Below are positions 6,569-15,111 of a DNA stretch of 64,000 nucleotides, in pieces. Below the pieces are notes generated by a model. That model saw only the letters and a program-made list of their open reading frames with translations, was not told where the DNA came from and made no database searches. The stretch is from Elioraea sp964533585. GTDB taxonomy: Bacteria; Pseudomonadota; Alphaproteobacteria; Acetobacterales; Acetobacteraceae. Position numbers and translations under genes: made by a program. Location: NCBI GenBank assembly GCA_964533585.1, contig CAZHMM010000002.1, forward strand, positions 1-64,000. The letters are read 5' to 3'. The first letter of the stretch is position 1; every line of letters begins with the position of its first letter.

Positions 6569-9500
6569 ATGCCCAAGCGCGAAGACATCCAGAGCATCCT
6601 GATCATCGGCGCCGGGCCGATCGTGATCGGCCAGGCCTGCGAGTTCGACTACTCCGGCGCGCAGGCCTGCAAGGCGCTGAAGGCCGAGGGCTATCGCGTC
6701 ATCCTGGTCAACTCCAACCCGGCAACGATCATGACCGATCCGGGGCTCGCGGATGCGACCTATGTCGAGCCGATCACGCCGGAGATGGTGGAGAAGATCA
6801 TCGCCAAGGAGCGGCCCGACGCGTTGCTTCCCACCATGGGCGGCCAGACCGCGCTGAACACGGCGATGAAGCTCGCCGATGCGGGCGTGCTGGAGCGCTA
6901 CGGTGTCGAGCTGATCGGCGCCAAGCGCGAGGCGATCGACAAGGCGGAGGATCGGCAGAAGTTCCGCGACGCGATGGCGGCGATCGGCATCGAGAGCCCG
7001 AAGAGCGCGATCGCGCATTCGCTGGCGGAGGCGCGCGAGGCATTGAAGCTGGTCGGGCTGCCGGCGGTGATCCGGCCGAGTTTCACGCTCGGCGGCACGG
7101 GTGGTGGCATCGCCTACAACATGGAGGAGTTCGAGGCGATCGTCACGGGTGGGCTCGATGCCTCGCCGACCACCGAGGTGCTGATCGAGGAGAGCGTGCT
7201 CGGCTGGAAGGAGTACGAGATGGAGGTTGTGCGCGACCGCGCGGACAACTGCATCATCATCTGTTCGATCGAGAATCTCGACCCGATGGGCGTGCACACG
7301 GGGGATTCCGTCACGATCGCGCCGGCGCTGACGCTGACCGACAAGGAGTATCAGCGGATGCGCGATGCCTCGATCGCGTGCCTGCGCGAGATCGGGGTGG
7401 ATACCGGCGGGTCGAACGTGCAGTTCGCAATCAATCCGGCGGATGGGCGGATGGTGATCATCGAGATGAATCCGCGCGTGAGCCGTTCGTCTGCACTCGC
7501 GTCGAAGGCGACCGGGTTTCCGATCGCCAAGATCGCGGCGAAGCTCGCGGTCGGCTACACGCTGGACGAGTTGGCGAACGACATCACCAAGGTCACGCCG
7601 GCGAGTTTCGAGCCGACGATCGACTACGTGGTGGTGAAGATGCCGCGCTTCACCTTCGAGAAGTTTCCCGGCACGCCGGCGCTGCTGACGACCAGCATGA
7701 AGTCGGTCGGCGAGGCGATGGCGATCGGGCGCACCTTCGCCGAGGCGTTGCAGAAGGGGCTGCGCAGTCTCGAGACGGGGCTTTCGGGGCTCGACGAGGT
7801 CGAGGCGCTGGCGGGCGCGGAGAAGGGCGAGATCCTGGCGGCCCTCTCCACGCCGACGCCCGATCGCGTGCTCGCGGTGGCGCAGGCGTTCCGCGAGGGG
7901 CTGACGGTGGAGGAGATCCACGGCGCGGCGCGGTTCGATCCGTGGTTCCTGCGCGAGATCGAGGCCATGGTGCATGCCGAGGAGATGGTGCGCGCGGCCG
8001 GGCTGCCGAGGGATGCGGCGGGGATGCAGCGGCTGAAGGCGATGGGGTTCTCGGACCGGCGGCTCGCCTTGATCGCCGGCGTGAAGGAGGCCGAGGTCGC
8101 GAAGCTGCGCGGCAGGCTCGGCGTGCATCCGGTGTACAAGCGGATCGATACCTGCGCGGCCGAATTCGAGAGCCTCACGCCCTACATGTACTCGACCTAT
8201 GAGGGCAACGGGATCGAGCCGGCGGAGTGCGAAGCCGATCCGACGGACCGCACCAAGGTGGTGATCCTCGGCGGCGGGCCGAACCGGATCGGTCAGGGGA
8301 TCGAGTTCGACTATTGCTGCGTGCACGCCGCCTATGCGCTGAAGGAGGCGGGGTTCGAGACCATCATGGTCAACTGCAACCCCGAGACGGTCAGCACGGA
8401 TTACGACACCTCCGACCGGCTCTATTTCGAGCCGCTGACGGGCGAGGATGTGATCGCGCTGGTCCGCCGCGAGCAGCAGCGCGGCACGGTGCTCGGCTGC
8501 ATCGTGCAGTATGGCGGGCAGACGCCGCTGCGGCTCAGCCAGGCGCTGGCGGCGGCGGGGATCCCGCTGCTGGGCACGAGCGCGGATGCGATCGACATCG
8601 CCGAGGACCGCGAGCGGTTCCAGGAGCTGCTGAAGAAGCTCGGGCTGCGCCAACCGGAGAACGGCACCGCGCGTTCGGCCGAGGAGGCCGAGGCGATCGC
8701 TGAACGGATCGGCTATCCGGTGGTGATCCGCCCGTCCTATGTGCTCGGCGGGCGGGCGATGGAGATCGTGCACGACCGCACGGGGCTGCACCGCTACATG
8801 CGCGAGGCGGTGCGTGTGTCGGGCGACAACCCGGTGCTGATCGACCGCTACCTGAACGACGCGATCGAGGTGGATGTGGACTGCATCGCCGACGGCGAGA
8901 CGGTCTATGTCGCGGGCGTGATGGAGCACATCGAGGAGGCGGGCATCCATTCGGGCGATTCGGCGTGCTCGCTGCCGCCCTATTCGCTCTCACCCGCGCT
9001 GGTGGCGGAGCTGCGCACCGAGACCGAGGCGCTGGCCAAGGCGCTCAAGGTGATCGGGCTGATGAACGTGCAGTACGCGATCAAGGACGAGGCGATCTAC
9101 GTGCTGGAGGTGAACCCGCGCGCCTCGCGCACGGTGCCCTTCGTTGCCAAGGCGACCGGAGTGGCGGTGGCGAAGGTCGGCGCGAAGGTCATGGCCGGGG
9201 CGAAGCTGTCGTCGTTCCGGCTGGATGACGAGGCGGTGAGCCGCCATGTCGCGGTGAAGGAGAGCGTGTTCCCGTTCGCGCGTTTCCCCAATGTCGATGT
9301 GCTGCTCGGGCCGGAGATGAAGTCGACCGGCGAGGTGATGGGGCTGGACGCGAGCTTCGAACGTGCCTTCGCCAAGAGCCAGCTCGGCGCCGGCGTGCGG
9401 CTGCCCGCCCACGGGACGGCCTTCATCAGCGTGAAGGACGGTGACAAGCAGGCGGCGGTGGCGCTCGCACGACGGCTCACCGACATGGGCTTCGCGATCA

Positions 9501-9814
9501 CCGCGACGCGTGGCACCGCTTCGGCGATCCGCGAGGCCGGGATCGAGGTGACGGTCGTGAACAAGGTGCTGGAGGGAAGGCCGCACTGCGTCGACGCGAT
9601 CAAGTCCGGCAGCTTCCAGCTGGTCATCAACACCACTTCGGGCGGGCGGAGCGTTTCGGACAGTTTCGACATCCGCCGCTCGGCGCTGACGCACAACGTG
9701 CCGCATTACACGACACTTGCTGGCGCACGGGCGGCGGTCCATGCGATCGCTGCCGTCAAGGCGGGCACGCTTGAAGTTGCGCCCCTCCAGTCGTATTTTC
9801 ACGGATCGTTCTAG
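6569..9814 (+). CDS. carB: Carbamoyl-phosphate synthase large subunit
   Basis: The 1081-residue synthetase subunit that uses two ATP, bicarbonate and ammonia. It starts MPKREDIQSILIIGAGPIVI with GGAGGACAGG just upstream. Two homologous ATP-grasp halves are present, the first with GQACEFDYSGAQACKALK and the second from about residue 560 with ILGGGPNRIGQGIEFDYCC. The C-terminal MGS-like allosteric domain contains VKDGDKQAAVALARRL and ends SYFHGSF. Length matches the family (about 1070). It is separated from carA by the SDR and lysE genes and followed by greA, a common alphaproteobacterial neighbour. Confidence 0.98.
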   Translation: MPKREDIQSILIIGAGPIVIGQACEFDYSGAQACKALKAEGYRVILVNSNPATIMTDPGLADATYVEPITPEMVEKIIAKERPDALLPTMGGQTALNTAMKLADAGVLERYGVELIGAKREAIDKAEDRQKFRDAMAAIGIESPKSAIAHSLAEAREALKLVGLPAVIRPSFTLGGTGGGIAYNMEEFEAIVTGGLDASPTTEVLIEESVLGWKEYEMEVVRDRADNCIIICSIENLDPMGVHTGDSVTIAPALTLTDKEYQRMRDASIACLREIGVDTGGSNVQFAINPADGRMVIIEMNPRVSRSSALASKATGFPIAKIAAKLAVGYTLDELANDITKVTPASFEPTIDYVVVKMPRFTFEKFPGTPALLTTSMKSVGEAMAIGRTFAEALQKGLRSLETGLSGLDEVEALAGAEKGEILAALSTPTPDRVLAVAQAFREGLTVEEIHGAARFDPWFLREIEAMVHAEEMVRAAGLPRDAAGMQRLKAMGFSDRRLALIAGVKEAEVAKLRGRLGVHPVYKRIDTCAAEFESLTPYMYSTYEGNGIEPAECEADPTDRTKVVILGGGPNRIGQGIEFDYCCVHAAYALKEAGFETIMVNCNPETVSTDYDTSDRLYFEPLTGEDVIALVRREQQRGTVLGCIVQYGGQTPLRLSQALAAAGIPLLGTSADAIDIAEDRERFQELLKKLGLRQPENGTARSAEEAEAIAERIGYPVVIRPSYVLGGRAMEIVHDRTGLHRYMREAVRVSGDNPVLIDRYLNDAIEVDVDCIADGETVYVAGVMEHIEEAGIHSGDSACSLPPYSLSPALVAELRTETEALAKALKVIGLMNVQYAIKDEAIYVLEVNPRASRTVPFVAKATGVAVAKVGAKVMAGAKLSSFRLDDEAVSRHVAVKESVFPFARFPNVDVLLGPEMKSTGEVMGLDASFERAFAKSQLGAGVRLPAHGTAFISVKDGDKQAAVALARRLTDMGFAITATRGTASAIREAGIEVTVVNKVLEGRPHCVDAIKSGSFQLVINTTSGGRSVSDSFDIRRSALTHNVPHYTTLAGARAAVHAIAAVKAGTLEVAPLQSYFHGSF

Positions 9815-9862
9815 GACGTAGCCGCGCGCCTTCCCGGGCAACCGGGGGGCGCGCAGCGTCGT

Positions 9863-9905
9863 TTGACAGAGACCAGGAACCGGGCAAGCTCGATGCCCGT
9901 TCCTG
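9863..9905 (+). promoter_or_regulatory. Consensus -35 box and strong hairpin in the greA leader
   Basis: TTGACA at 9863-9868 is a perfect -35 hexamer, but the -10 position is poor (AAGCTC at 9886-9891 with a 17-base spacer). Right after it, 9874-9905 folds into a 12-bp stem (CAGGAAC, bulged C, GGGCA pairing with TGCCCGTTCCTG) around a 7-base loop. The stem could protect or control the greA leader, or terminate carB transcription, although no T-run follows. Confidence 0.4.
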
Positions 9906-9957
9906 CGATGCGGTTGTTCCGGTCACACGAGACAAGGGTTCGAAGAGGACGCCTCCC

Positions 9958-10431
9958 GTGCAGAAATTCCCGATGACGGCCGAGGGCCTGGCAAGACTGG
10001 AGGATGAACTCCGGCATCTGAAGAGCAACGAGCGGCCGGCGGTGATCCGGGCGATCGCCGAGGCGCGCACGCATGGCGATCTGTCGGAGAATGCCGAGTA
10101 CCACGCCGCGCGCGAGCGTCAGAGCTTCATCGAAGGGCGTGTGGCCGAACTCGAGGCGATCATCGCCGCGGCCGAGGTGATCGACATCTCCAAGCTGTCG
10201 GGCAGCCAGGTGATGTTCGGCGCCAAGGTCACGCTGGTGGACGAGGAGACCGAGGAGGAGCGCACCTGGCAGATCGTCGGCGCGCACGAGGCCGACATCA
10301 AGAAGGGCCTGATCAGCATCTCCTCTCCGGTGGCGCGTGCGATCCTCGGTAAGAAGGTGGGCGACGTGGTCGAGGTGCCCGCGCCCGGCGGGGCGAAGAG
10401 CTACGAGATCACCGCGGTCGGCTTCGGCTGA
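9958..10431 (+). CDS. greA: Transcription elongation factor GreA
   Basis: A 157-residue factor that enters the RNA polymerase secondary channel and stimulates cleavage of backtracked RNA. The N-terminal coiled coil carries the acidic tip (ARTHGDLSENAEYHAARERQ, with the D and E needed for cleavage) and the C-terminal FKBP-like domain ends PGGAKSYEITAVGFG. The start is GTG at 9958 (MQKFPMTAEGLARLEDEL). It lies 143 bases after carB; the leader contains a -35-like box and a stable hairpin. Confidence 0.96.
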   Translation: MQKFPMTAEGLARLEDELRHLKSNERPAVIRAIAEARTHGDLSENAEYHAARERQSFIEGRVAELEAIIAAAEVIDISKLSGSQVMFGAKVTLVDEETEEERTWQIVGAHEADIKKGLISISSPVARAILGKKVGDVVEVPAPGGAKSYEITAVGFG

Positions 10432-10445
10432 AGCCGCGCCGCGCC

Positions 10446-11651
10446 GTGACCGTCACGCATGACGATGTCGTCGCGGCGGCGGCACGGATCGCCGAGGGAG
10501 TTGCGCGCACGCCGACCGTTCAGGCGGGCGCGCTTGCCGCGCGTCTCGGCCTTGCCTCGTTGGCGCTGAAGCTGGAGACGCTGCACCGCACGGGCAGCTT
10601 CAAGGAACGCGGCGCGCTGAACCGGCTGCTCGCGCTGTCGGACGAAGAGCGGCGCGCCGGCGTGATCACCATGTCGGCCGGCAACCACGCCCAGGCGGTG
10701 GCGTATCACGCGCACCGGCTCGGCATTCCGGCGACCGTGGTGATGCCGGCGGCGACCCCGAATGCCAAGGTGATGCGCACCCGTGCGCATGGCGCTGCGG
10801 TCGTGCTGCACGGCGAGACATTGTCGGACAGCGCCGAGCATGCGCGTGCCCTTGCCGCAGCGCGCGGCCTGATCATCGTGCACCCCTATGACGACGACGC
10901 GATCATCGCCGGCCAGGGCACCACGGCGGCCGAGCTGATCGCGGACGCGCCGGGGCTCGACGCGATCGTCATTCCCGTCGGCGGCGGCGGGCTGATCGCC
11001 GGCTGCGCCGTGGCGGCGCGTGCGCTTCGCCCGGAGGCGCGGGTGATCGGCGTCGAGGTCGAGGGCTGGACGGCGTGTGCGCAGCGCCTTGCCGGCCAGA
11101 CGGTGCAGACCGGCGGGGCAACGATCGCCGAGGGTATCGCCGTGCGCGACATCGGCGAGCGGCCCTTCGCGATCATCCGCGACCATGTCGAGCGGGTGCT
11201 GGTCGTGCCTGAGCGCGCGATCGAGGAGGCGATCGGGCTGCTGGTCGAGGAGGCGAAGATCGTCACCGAGGGCGCAGGCGCGGCCGGGATCGCGGCGCTG
11301 CTCGCCCACCCCGCGCTGTTTGCCGAACGGAGTGTCGGCGTGATCCTGTGCGGGGCGAATATCGACACGCGCATCCTCGCCAATGTGCTGTTGCGCGACC
11401 TGGTGCGCGATGGGCGGCTGCTGCGGCTTGCGGTCGATATCGCCGACCGGCCCGGCGTGCTGGCCGATGTCGCCGGGCGGATCGCTGAGGCGGGCGGCAA
11501 CATCATCGATGTCGCGCATCAGCGGCTGTTCGCCGCACCGTCGGTCCGCACGGCGGAACTCGACCTGGTGGTCGAGGCGCGCGACGCCGCGCACGGCGCG
11601 GAGATCCTGGCGGCCCTCGAAGGGGCGGCATTCCGCGTGAAGCGCCTGTAG
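10446..11651 (+). CDS. Threonine ammonia-lyase (dehydratase) with ACT domain
   Basis: A 401-residue PLP enzyme of the short threonine dehydratase type, converting threonine to 2-oxobutyrate. The PLP lysine is K53 in RTGSFKERGALNR, and the phosphate-binding glycine loop is PVGGGGLIAG. A single ACT-like domain (residues about 325-401, from LAVDIADRPGVLADVAGRI) could bind an amino acid effector. The length lies between catabolic TdcB and full-length biosynthetic IlvA. The start is GTG at 10446, 14 bases after greA, so it may be cotranscribed with greA. A CCCGGC-GGGT-GCCGGG stem 10 bases past the stop could be its terminator. Confidence 0.9.
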   Translation: MTVTHDDVVAAAARIAEGVARTPTVQAGALAARLGLASLALKLETLHRTGSFKERGALNRLLALSDEERRAGVITMSAGNHAQAVAYHAHRLGIPATVVMPAATPNAKVMRTRAHGAAVVLHGETLSDSAEHARALAAARGLIIVHPYDDDAIIAGQGTTAAELIADAPGLDAIVIPVGGGGLIAGCAVAARALRPEARVIGVEVEGWTACAQRLAGQTVQTGGATIAEGIAVRDIGERPFAIIRDHVERVLVVPERAIEEAIGLLVEEAKIVTEGAGAAGIAALLAHPALFAERSVGVILCGANIDTRILANVLLRDLVRDGRLLRLAVDIADRPGVLADVAGRIAEAGGNIIDVAHQRLFAAPSVRTAELDLVVEARDAAHGAEILAALEGAAFRVKRL

Positions 11652-12305
11652 CGCCGCGTGCCCGGCGGGTGCCGGGACGGTCCGGCGAGATGGAGCGATG
11701 CGGGCGGAAGGCCTGCTTCGTCATCCTGCGTGCGTGACGAGAGCGCAACAACGCGTTCGGCGCGGCACGTCGCTCGGCGATGGCCGGCCGAGCAGCCTGT
11801 CCGCAGCCCACGGACCCGGCCCAGAGCCGGACCCGTTCCGGTCGCAGATCCTCGCCCATGAGTTCGACCGCGAGGCGCGGCTGCGCCTCGTCGCCGCGGA
11901 GCGGTGCGTCCCGCTCGCCACCGGCATCGGCGAACGGGCAGCGATTCTCGGCCAACCACACGACGGCTCGATGGAGTGCCACGAGCCGCTGACGCCGCGG
12001 GCCACCCGCCGGTCGATCGCGCCATGACCTGCGGGGGCCACGCCGACCGCGTGCCCCAGGAGCCGCAGATCGTCGCGCAGCGCCGACGCCGGCGGACGGA
12101 GCACCGGAGGGGGGTGTCGCACTCCGTCCGCGCCCGGCCCGATCGCCTCAGCCGACATTCAATACTATGACAGTCCTCATGCGTTGCGCCTGGGCCACGA
12201 TTTTGGGGTCTGCGACGGGACGCTGCAATTTCCAGCAAATCTCCTATGTCGCCTCAACCGATGTCGCACTAGACTGCCACGTGCAGACATCAGTGAAGGT
12301 CGACA
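11652..12305. other. 650-base stretch without a recognisable gene
   Basis: It begins with a hairpin (CCCGGC/GCCGGG, 11661-11676). On the minus strand, two frames look partly gene-like in codon use: one from about 12158 (starts MSAEAIGPGADGVRHPPPV) and one that reads on in another frame from about 11980 (VVWLAENRCPFADAGGERD). Together they could be one decayed gene with a frameshift, but I recognise no family. The last 150 bases are clearly less GC-rich and probably hold the promoter of the gene at 12306. Confidence 0.4.
12246..12267 (+). promoter_or_regulatory. Direct repeat ATGTCGC upstream of the REC-RadC gene
   Basis: ATGTCGC occurs at 12246-12252 and again at 12261-12267, 15 bases apart, in an AT-richer stretch 39 bases before the start codon. 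It could be an activator or self-binding site. It is a short match and could be chance. Confidence 0.25.
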
Positions 12306-13625
12306 ATGGCTCGACGACGTATCGAGACTCTTGACGATGACAGTGCCGGAACTCGGGTGATGACGGCTGAGCGTCCAAGAATTCTTGTCGTCGACGACGA
12401 GAAGGCCATTGTTGACCTCGTCACTTTCGGGCTTTCGCAGCATGGCTTCGAAGTCGTGCCGGCCTACTCCCCCATGCAGGCATGGACTCTGATCAAGGCT
12501 GACGCTTCCATTTGCGTTGTTTTGACGGATCTGCGTATGCCAGAGCAGTCAGGGATCTCCCTGGCGAGCGACCTGCTCTGGAACCGTCAGGAGACCGTTG
12601 CCATCGAAGTCGTTGTGATGACGGGCGGCGCAACGGCGGATGTGGCGATCGATGCGGTGCGCGTGCGCGCCTTCGACTTCATCAAGAAGCCCTTCCGCAT
12701 GGGCGATGTGGTCGACATCGTCCGCCGTGCCGCCGCCTCCGCGGTCCAGCGCCGGCGCCGCGCGGCCGAAGCGGAGGCATTGCGCGACCGGCTCAAGGTC
12801 TCGGAACAGGAGCGTCAGGCGCTCGCCGCCCGGCTGTCGCGGCTGACCGAGCAGGGCCACCACGATCCAGGCCCGGTGCCCGCTGACAGCGGCATCGCCC
12901 GAACCCTCGCCGCGGCGCTGCACGACAGCATGGCGCACGACAACCTCGCCAAGGACGCGCCGGCCACGCTCGATGCCACCAGCCGCTATGCCTTCGTCGT
13001 CGCCCAGGCGGCGGATCAGCTCGACGACCGCACCCTGCTCGAGTTTCTGCTGACCCTGGTGGCCGATCCTGACGAGGCGCGCGGCCTCGCCGAGCGGCTC
13101 ATGGTCACCTTCGAGGGCTATGCCGAGGTGCTGGCCGCACCGATCGCGGAGCTGACGCGCCGGGCCGGCCTGACGCGCGAGCAGGCGGTCTGCATCAAGG
13201 CGGTGAATGCCTCAGCGGTGCGACTGCTGCGCACGCGCATGCAGGAAGGGCTGGTGCTGCAGGACTGGGACCAGCTCTCGGCCTATGTCTATGCCTCGCT
13301 CGCGAGCGAGCGGGTCGAGAACTTCCGCGTCCTCTACCTCGACAACCGCAACCGGCTGCTGGCGGACGACCTGCAGGCGCGCGGCACCACCGATTTCGTC
13401 GCCGTGCATACGCGCGAGCTGATCAAGCGGGCGCTCGAACTGCACGCCACCAAGCTGATCCTGGTGCACAACCATCCCTCGGGCGACGCCCGGCCGAGCC
13501 GGCAGGACATCGCGCTGACGAAGGAGATCACCCGGGCCTGCGCGATCGTCGACGTCGAGGTCGGCGATCACCTGATCGTCGGCCGGAACGGCATCACCTC
13601 GCTGCGCGCGGGCGGCTATCTCTGA
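12306..13625 (+). CDS. Response-regulator receiver domain fused to RadC
   Basis: A 439-residue fusion. Residues about 24-145 are a CheY-like receiver: LVVDDEKAIVD with D30/D31, phosphoacceptor D75 in LTDLRMPE, T106 in VMTGGA and K128 in FIKKPF. A charged helical stretch (150-185) follows, then a RadC/JAB protein: the helix-hairpin-helix-like region (DDRTLLEFLLTLV to LTREQAVCIKAV) and a MPN domain with an intact metal motif, H388 and H390 in HNHPSG and D401 in PSRQD. RadC proteins are DNA-associated proteins of uncertain activity. Start 12306 has GAAGG eight bases upstream; M19 is an alternative. Base composition over the receiver part is visibly less GC-rich than the RadC part. No histidine kinase is adjacent. 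Confidence 0.9.
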   Translation: MARRRIETLDDDSAGTRVMTAERPRILVVDDEKAIVDLVTFGLSQHGFEVVPAYSPMQAWTLIKADASICVVLTDLRMPEQSGISLASDLLWNRQETVAIEVVVMTGGATADVAIDAVRVRAFDFIKKPFRMGDVVDIVRRAAASAVQRRRRAAEAEALRDRLKVSEQERQALAARLSRLTEQGHHDPGPVPADSGIARTLAAALHDSMAHDNLAKDAPATLDATSRYAFVVAQAADQLDDRTLLEFLLTLVADPDEARGLAERLMVTFEGYAEVLAAPIAELTRRAGLTREQAVCIKAVNASAVRLLRTRMQEGLVLQDWDQLSAYVYASLASERVENFRVLYLDNRNRLLADDLQARGTTDFVAVHTRELIKRALELHATKLILVHNHPSGDARPSRQDIALTKEITRACAIVDVEVGDHLIVGRNGITSLRAGGYL

Positions 13626-13661
13626 TCCCGGCGGGCGGCCGCCCCGCCAGCCCCGCGCGCA

Positions 13662-14441
13662 TCACTCCATGTGCCAGCCGTGGCTCGCGATCAGGCTCTG
13701 CCCGGTCAGCGCCGCGTTCGGGTAGGCGGCGAAGAACAGCGTCACCTCGGCGATGTCGTCCACGGTGGTGAACTCGCCGTCCACCGTGTCCTTCAGCATC
13801 ACCGTCTTCACCACCTGGTCCTCGGACAGATGCAGCTCCTTCGCCTGTTCGGGGATCTGTTTCTCGACCAGCGGCGTCAGCACGAAGCCCGGGCAGACCA
13901 CGTTCGCGGTGACCCCCTTCTTCGCGCCCTCCTTGGCGACCACGCGGGCGAGTCCCATCAGCCCGTGCTTGGCCGCGACATAGGGCGCCTTCAGCACCGA
14001 GGCGGTCTTGGAGTGCACCGAGCCCATGTAGATGATCCGGCCGTGCCGGTTCGCGTACATCGCGGGCAGGCAGGCGCGCGTCAGCAGGAACGCGCCGTCG
14101 AGATGGATGCCGACCACCTTGCGCCACTCGGCGAAGCTGAACTCCTCGACCGGATGGACGACCTGGATGCCGGCATTGCTGACCAGGATGTCGATGCGGC
14201 CCCAGGCCGTCAGCACCTGCTGTACGCCCGCCTGCACCGCCGCCTCGTCGGCGACGTCCATCGCCACCGCCATCGCCTCCGCGCCGGGCCTGCGGATCGC
14301 CTCGGCCGCGGCCTCGGCAGCGTCGCGATTGAGGTCCGCGATCGCCACCCGGGCGCCCTCGATCGCGAAGCGTTCGGCGATGCGCCGCCCGATTCCGCTC
14401 GCCGCCCCCGTGACGATCGCCGTCCGGCCCTGAAGTCGCAT
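13662..14441 (-). CDS. 3-hydroxybutyrate dehydrogenase
   Basis: A 259-residue SDR that oxidises (R)-3-hydroxybutyrate to acetoacetate with NAD, in polyhydroxybutyrate turnover. It shows TGAASGIG (residues 11-18), SNAGIQVVHPVEEF typical of BdhA, catalytic YVAAKHG, CPGFVLTPLVEKQI and the C-terminal LTGQSLIASHGWHME characteristic of the family. ATG 14441 is chosen over an upstream TTG (14447) because GGAGGG precedes it by eight bases. It is convergent with the REC-RadC gene and follows the Lrp gene by about 35 bases on the same strand. Confidence 0.93.
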   Translation of the reverse strand: MRLQGRTAIVTGAASGIGRRIAERFAIEGARVAIADLNRDAAEAAAEAIRRPGAEAMAVAMDVADEAAVQAGVQQVLTAWGRIDILVSNAGIQVVHPVEEFSFAEWRKVVGIHLDGAFLLTRACLPAMYANRHGRIIYMGSVHSKTASVLKAPYVAAKHGLMGLARVVAKEGAKKGVTANVVCPGFVLTPLVEKQIPEQAKELHLSEDQVVKTVMLKDTVDGEFTTVDDIAEVTLFFAAYPNAALTGQSLIASHGWHME

Positions 14442-14477
14442 GGCCAATCCCTCCGTGGTGGATGTCTCGCGTGCGGC

Positions 14478-14966
14478 TCAGTCGCGCGGGATCGGCACCC
14501 CGGCGGCATCCTTGCCGGTGCGGATGGTCTGCAGCGTGGTCACCCGCGTGACACTCGGCGCCTCGGTCAGTCGGCGTGTCAGCTCGTTCTCGTGCGCGGT
14601 GTCGCGCGCCACAACCTTCAGCAGGAAATCCCCCCCACCGCGGATCATGTGGCACTCGCGCACCTCAGCCCACGAGCTCGCCAGTTGCTCGAAGGCGTCG
14701 AGTACCGACTGTTTCTGGCTCTCCAGCCCGACGATGACGAAGAACAGCACCTGCCAGCCAAGCATCGCCGCCTCGGTCTCGGCATGGTAGCCGCGGATCA
14801 CCCCGGCCTCCTCGAGCCGGCGCACCCGGCGCAGGCACGGCGGGGCGGAGATGCCGGCGCGGCGGGCGAGTTCGACATTGGTCATGCGACCGTCTTCCTG
14901 CAACTCGGCGAGGATGCGGCGGTCGATCGCATCCAGCACGGGGATGTCGGCCGGAGTCTTGCGCAT
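14478..14966 (-). CDS. Lrp/AsnC family transcriptional regulator
   Basis: A 162-residue feast/famine regulator: N-terminal winged helix-turn-helix (LDAIDRRILAELQEDGRMTN, then LARRAGISAPPCLRRVRRL) and a C-terminal RAM effector domain (from about residue 70, with VRECHMIRGGGDFLLKVVAR). ATG 14966 is preferred over an in-frame TTG at 14972. It is divergent from trxB, a layout common in alphaproteobacteria. Palindromes in the shared promoter are candidate binding sites. The effector amino acid is unknown. Confidence 0.92.
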   Translation of the reverse strand: MRKTPADIPVLDAIDRRILAELQEDGRMTNVELARRAGISAPPCLRRVRRLEEAGVIRGYHAETEAAMLGWQVLFFVIVGLESQKQSVLDAFEQLASSWAEVRECHMIRGGGDFLLKVVARDTAHENELTRRLTEAPSVTRVTTLQTIRTGKDAAGVPIPRD

Positions 14967-14984
14967 CTGCAAATCCCGAACGTT

Positions 14985-15017
14985 TTCTGGGCTGGCTCGC
15001 GCAAGAATATTCCAGAA
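14985..15017. promoter_or_regulatory. Candidate Lrp operator between lrp and trxB
   Basis: A perfect 8-bp palindrome GAATATTC (15005-15012) sits in AAGAATATTCCAG, similar in build to Lrp/AsnC sites with an AT core. An outer pair TTCTGG (14985-14990) and CCAGAA (15012-15017) frames it. The placement between divergent genes fits autoregulation. Confidence 0.35.
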
Positions 15018-15111
15018 GCACCGGGCGCGGAAGCCGAGCGGGACGGCGCGGCTCGCCTTGCTCCGGCCGCGTTCGGGGCAATATGTTGAGGCTCACGTGA
15101 ACGAGGGGGCG

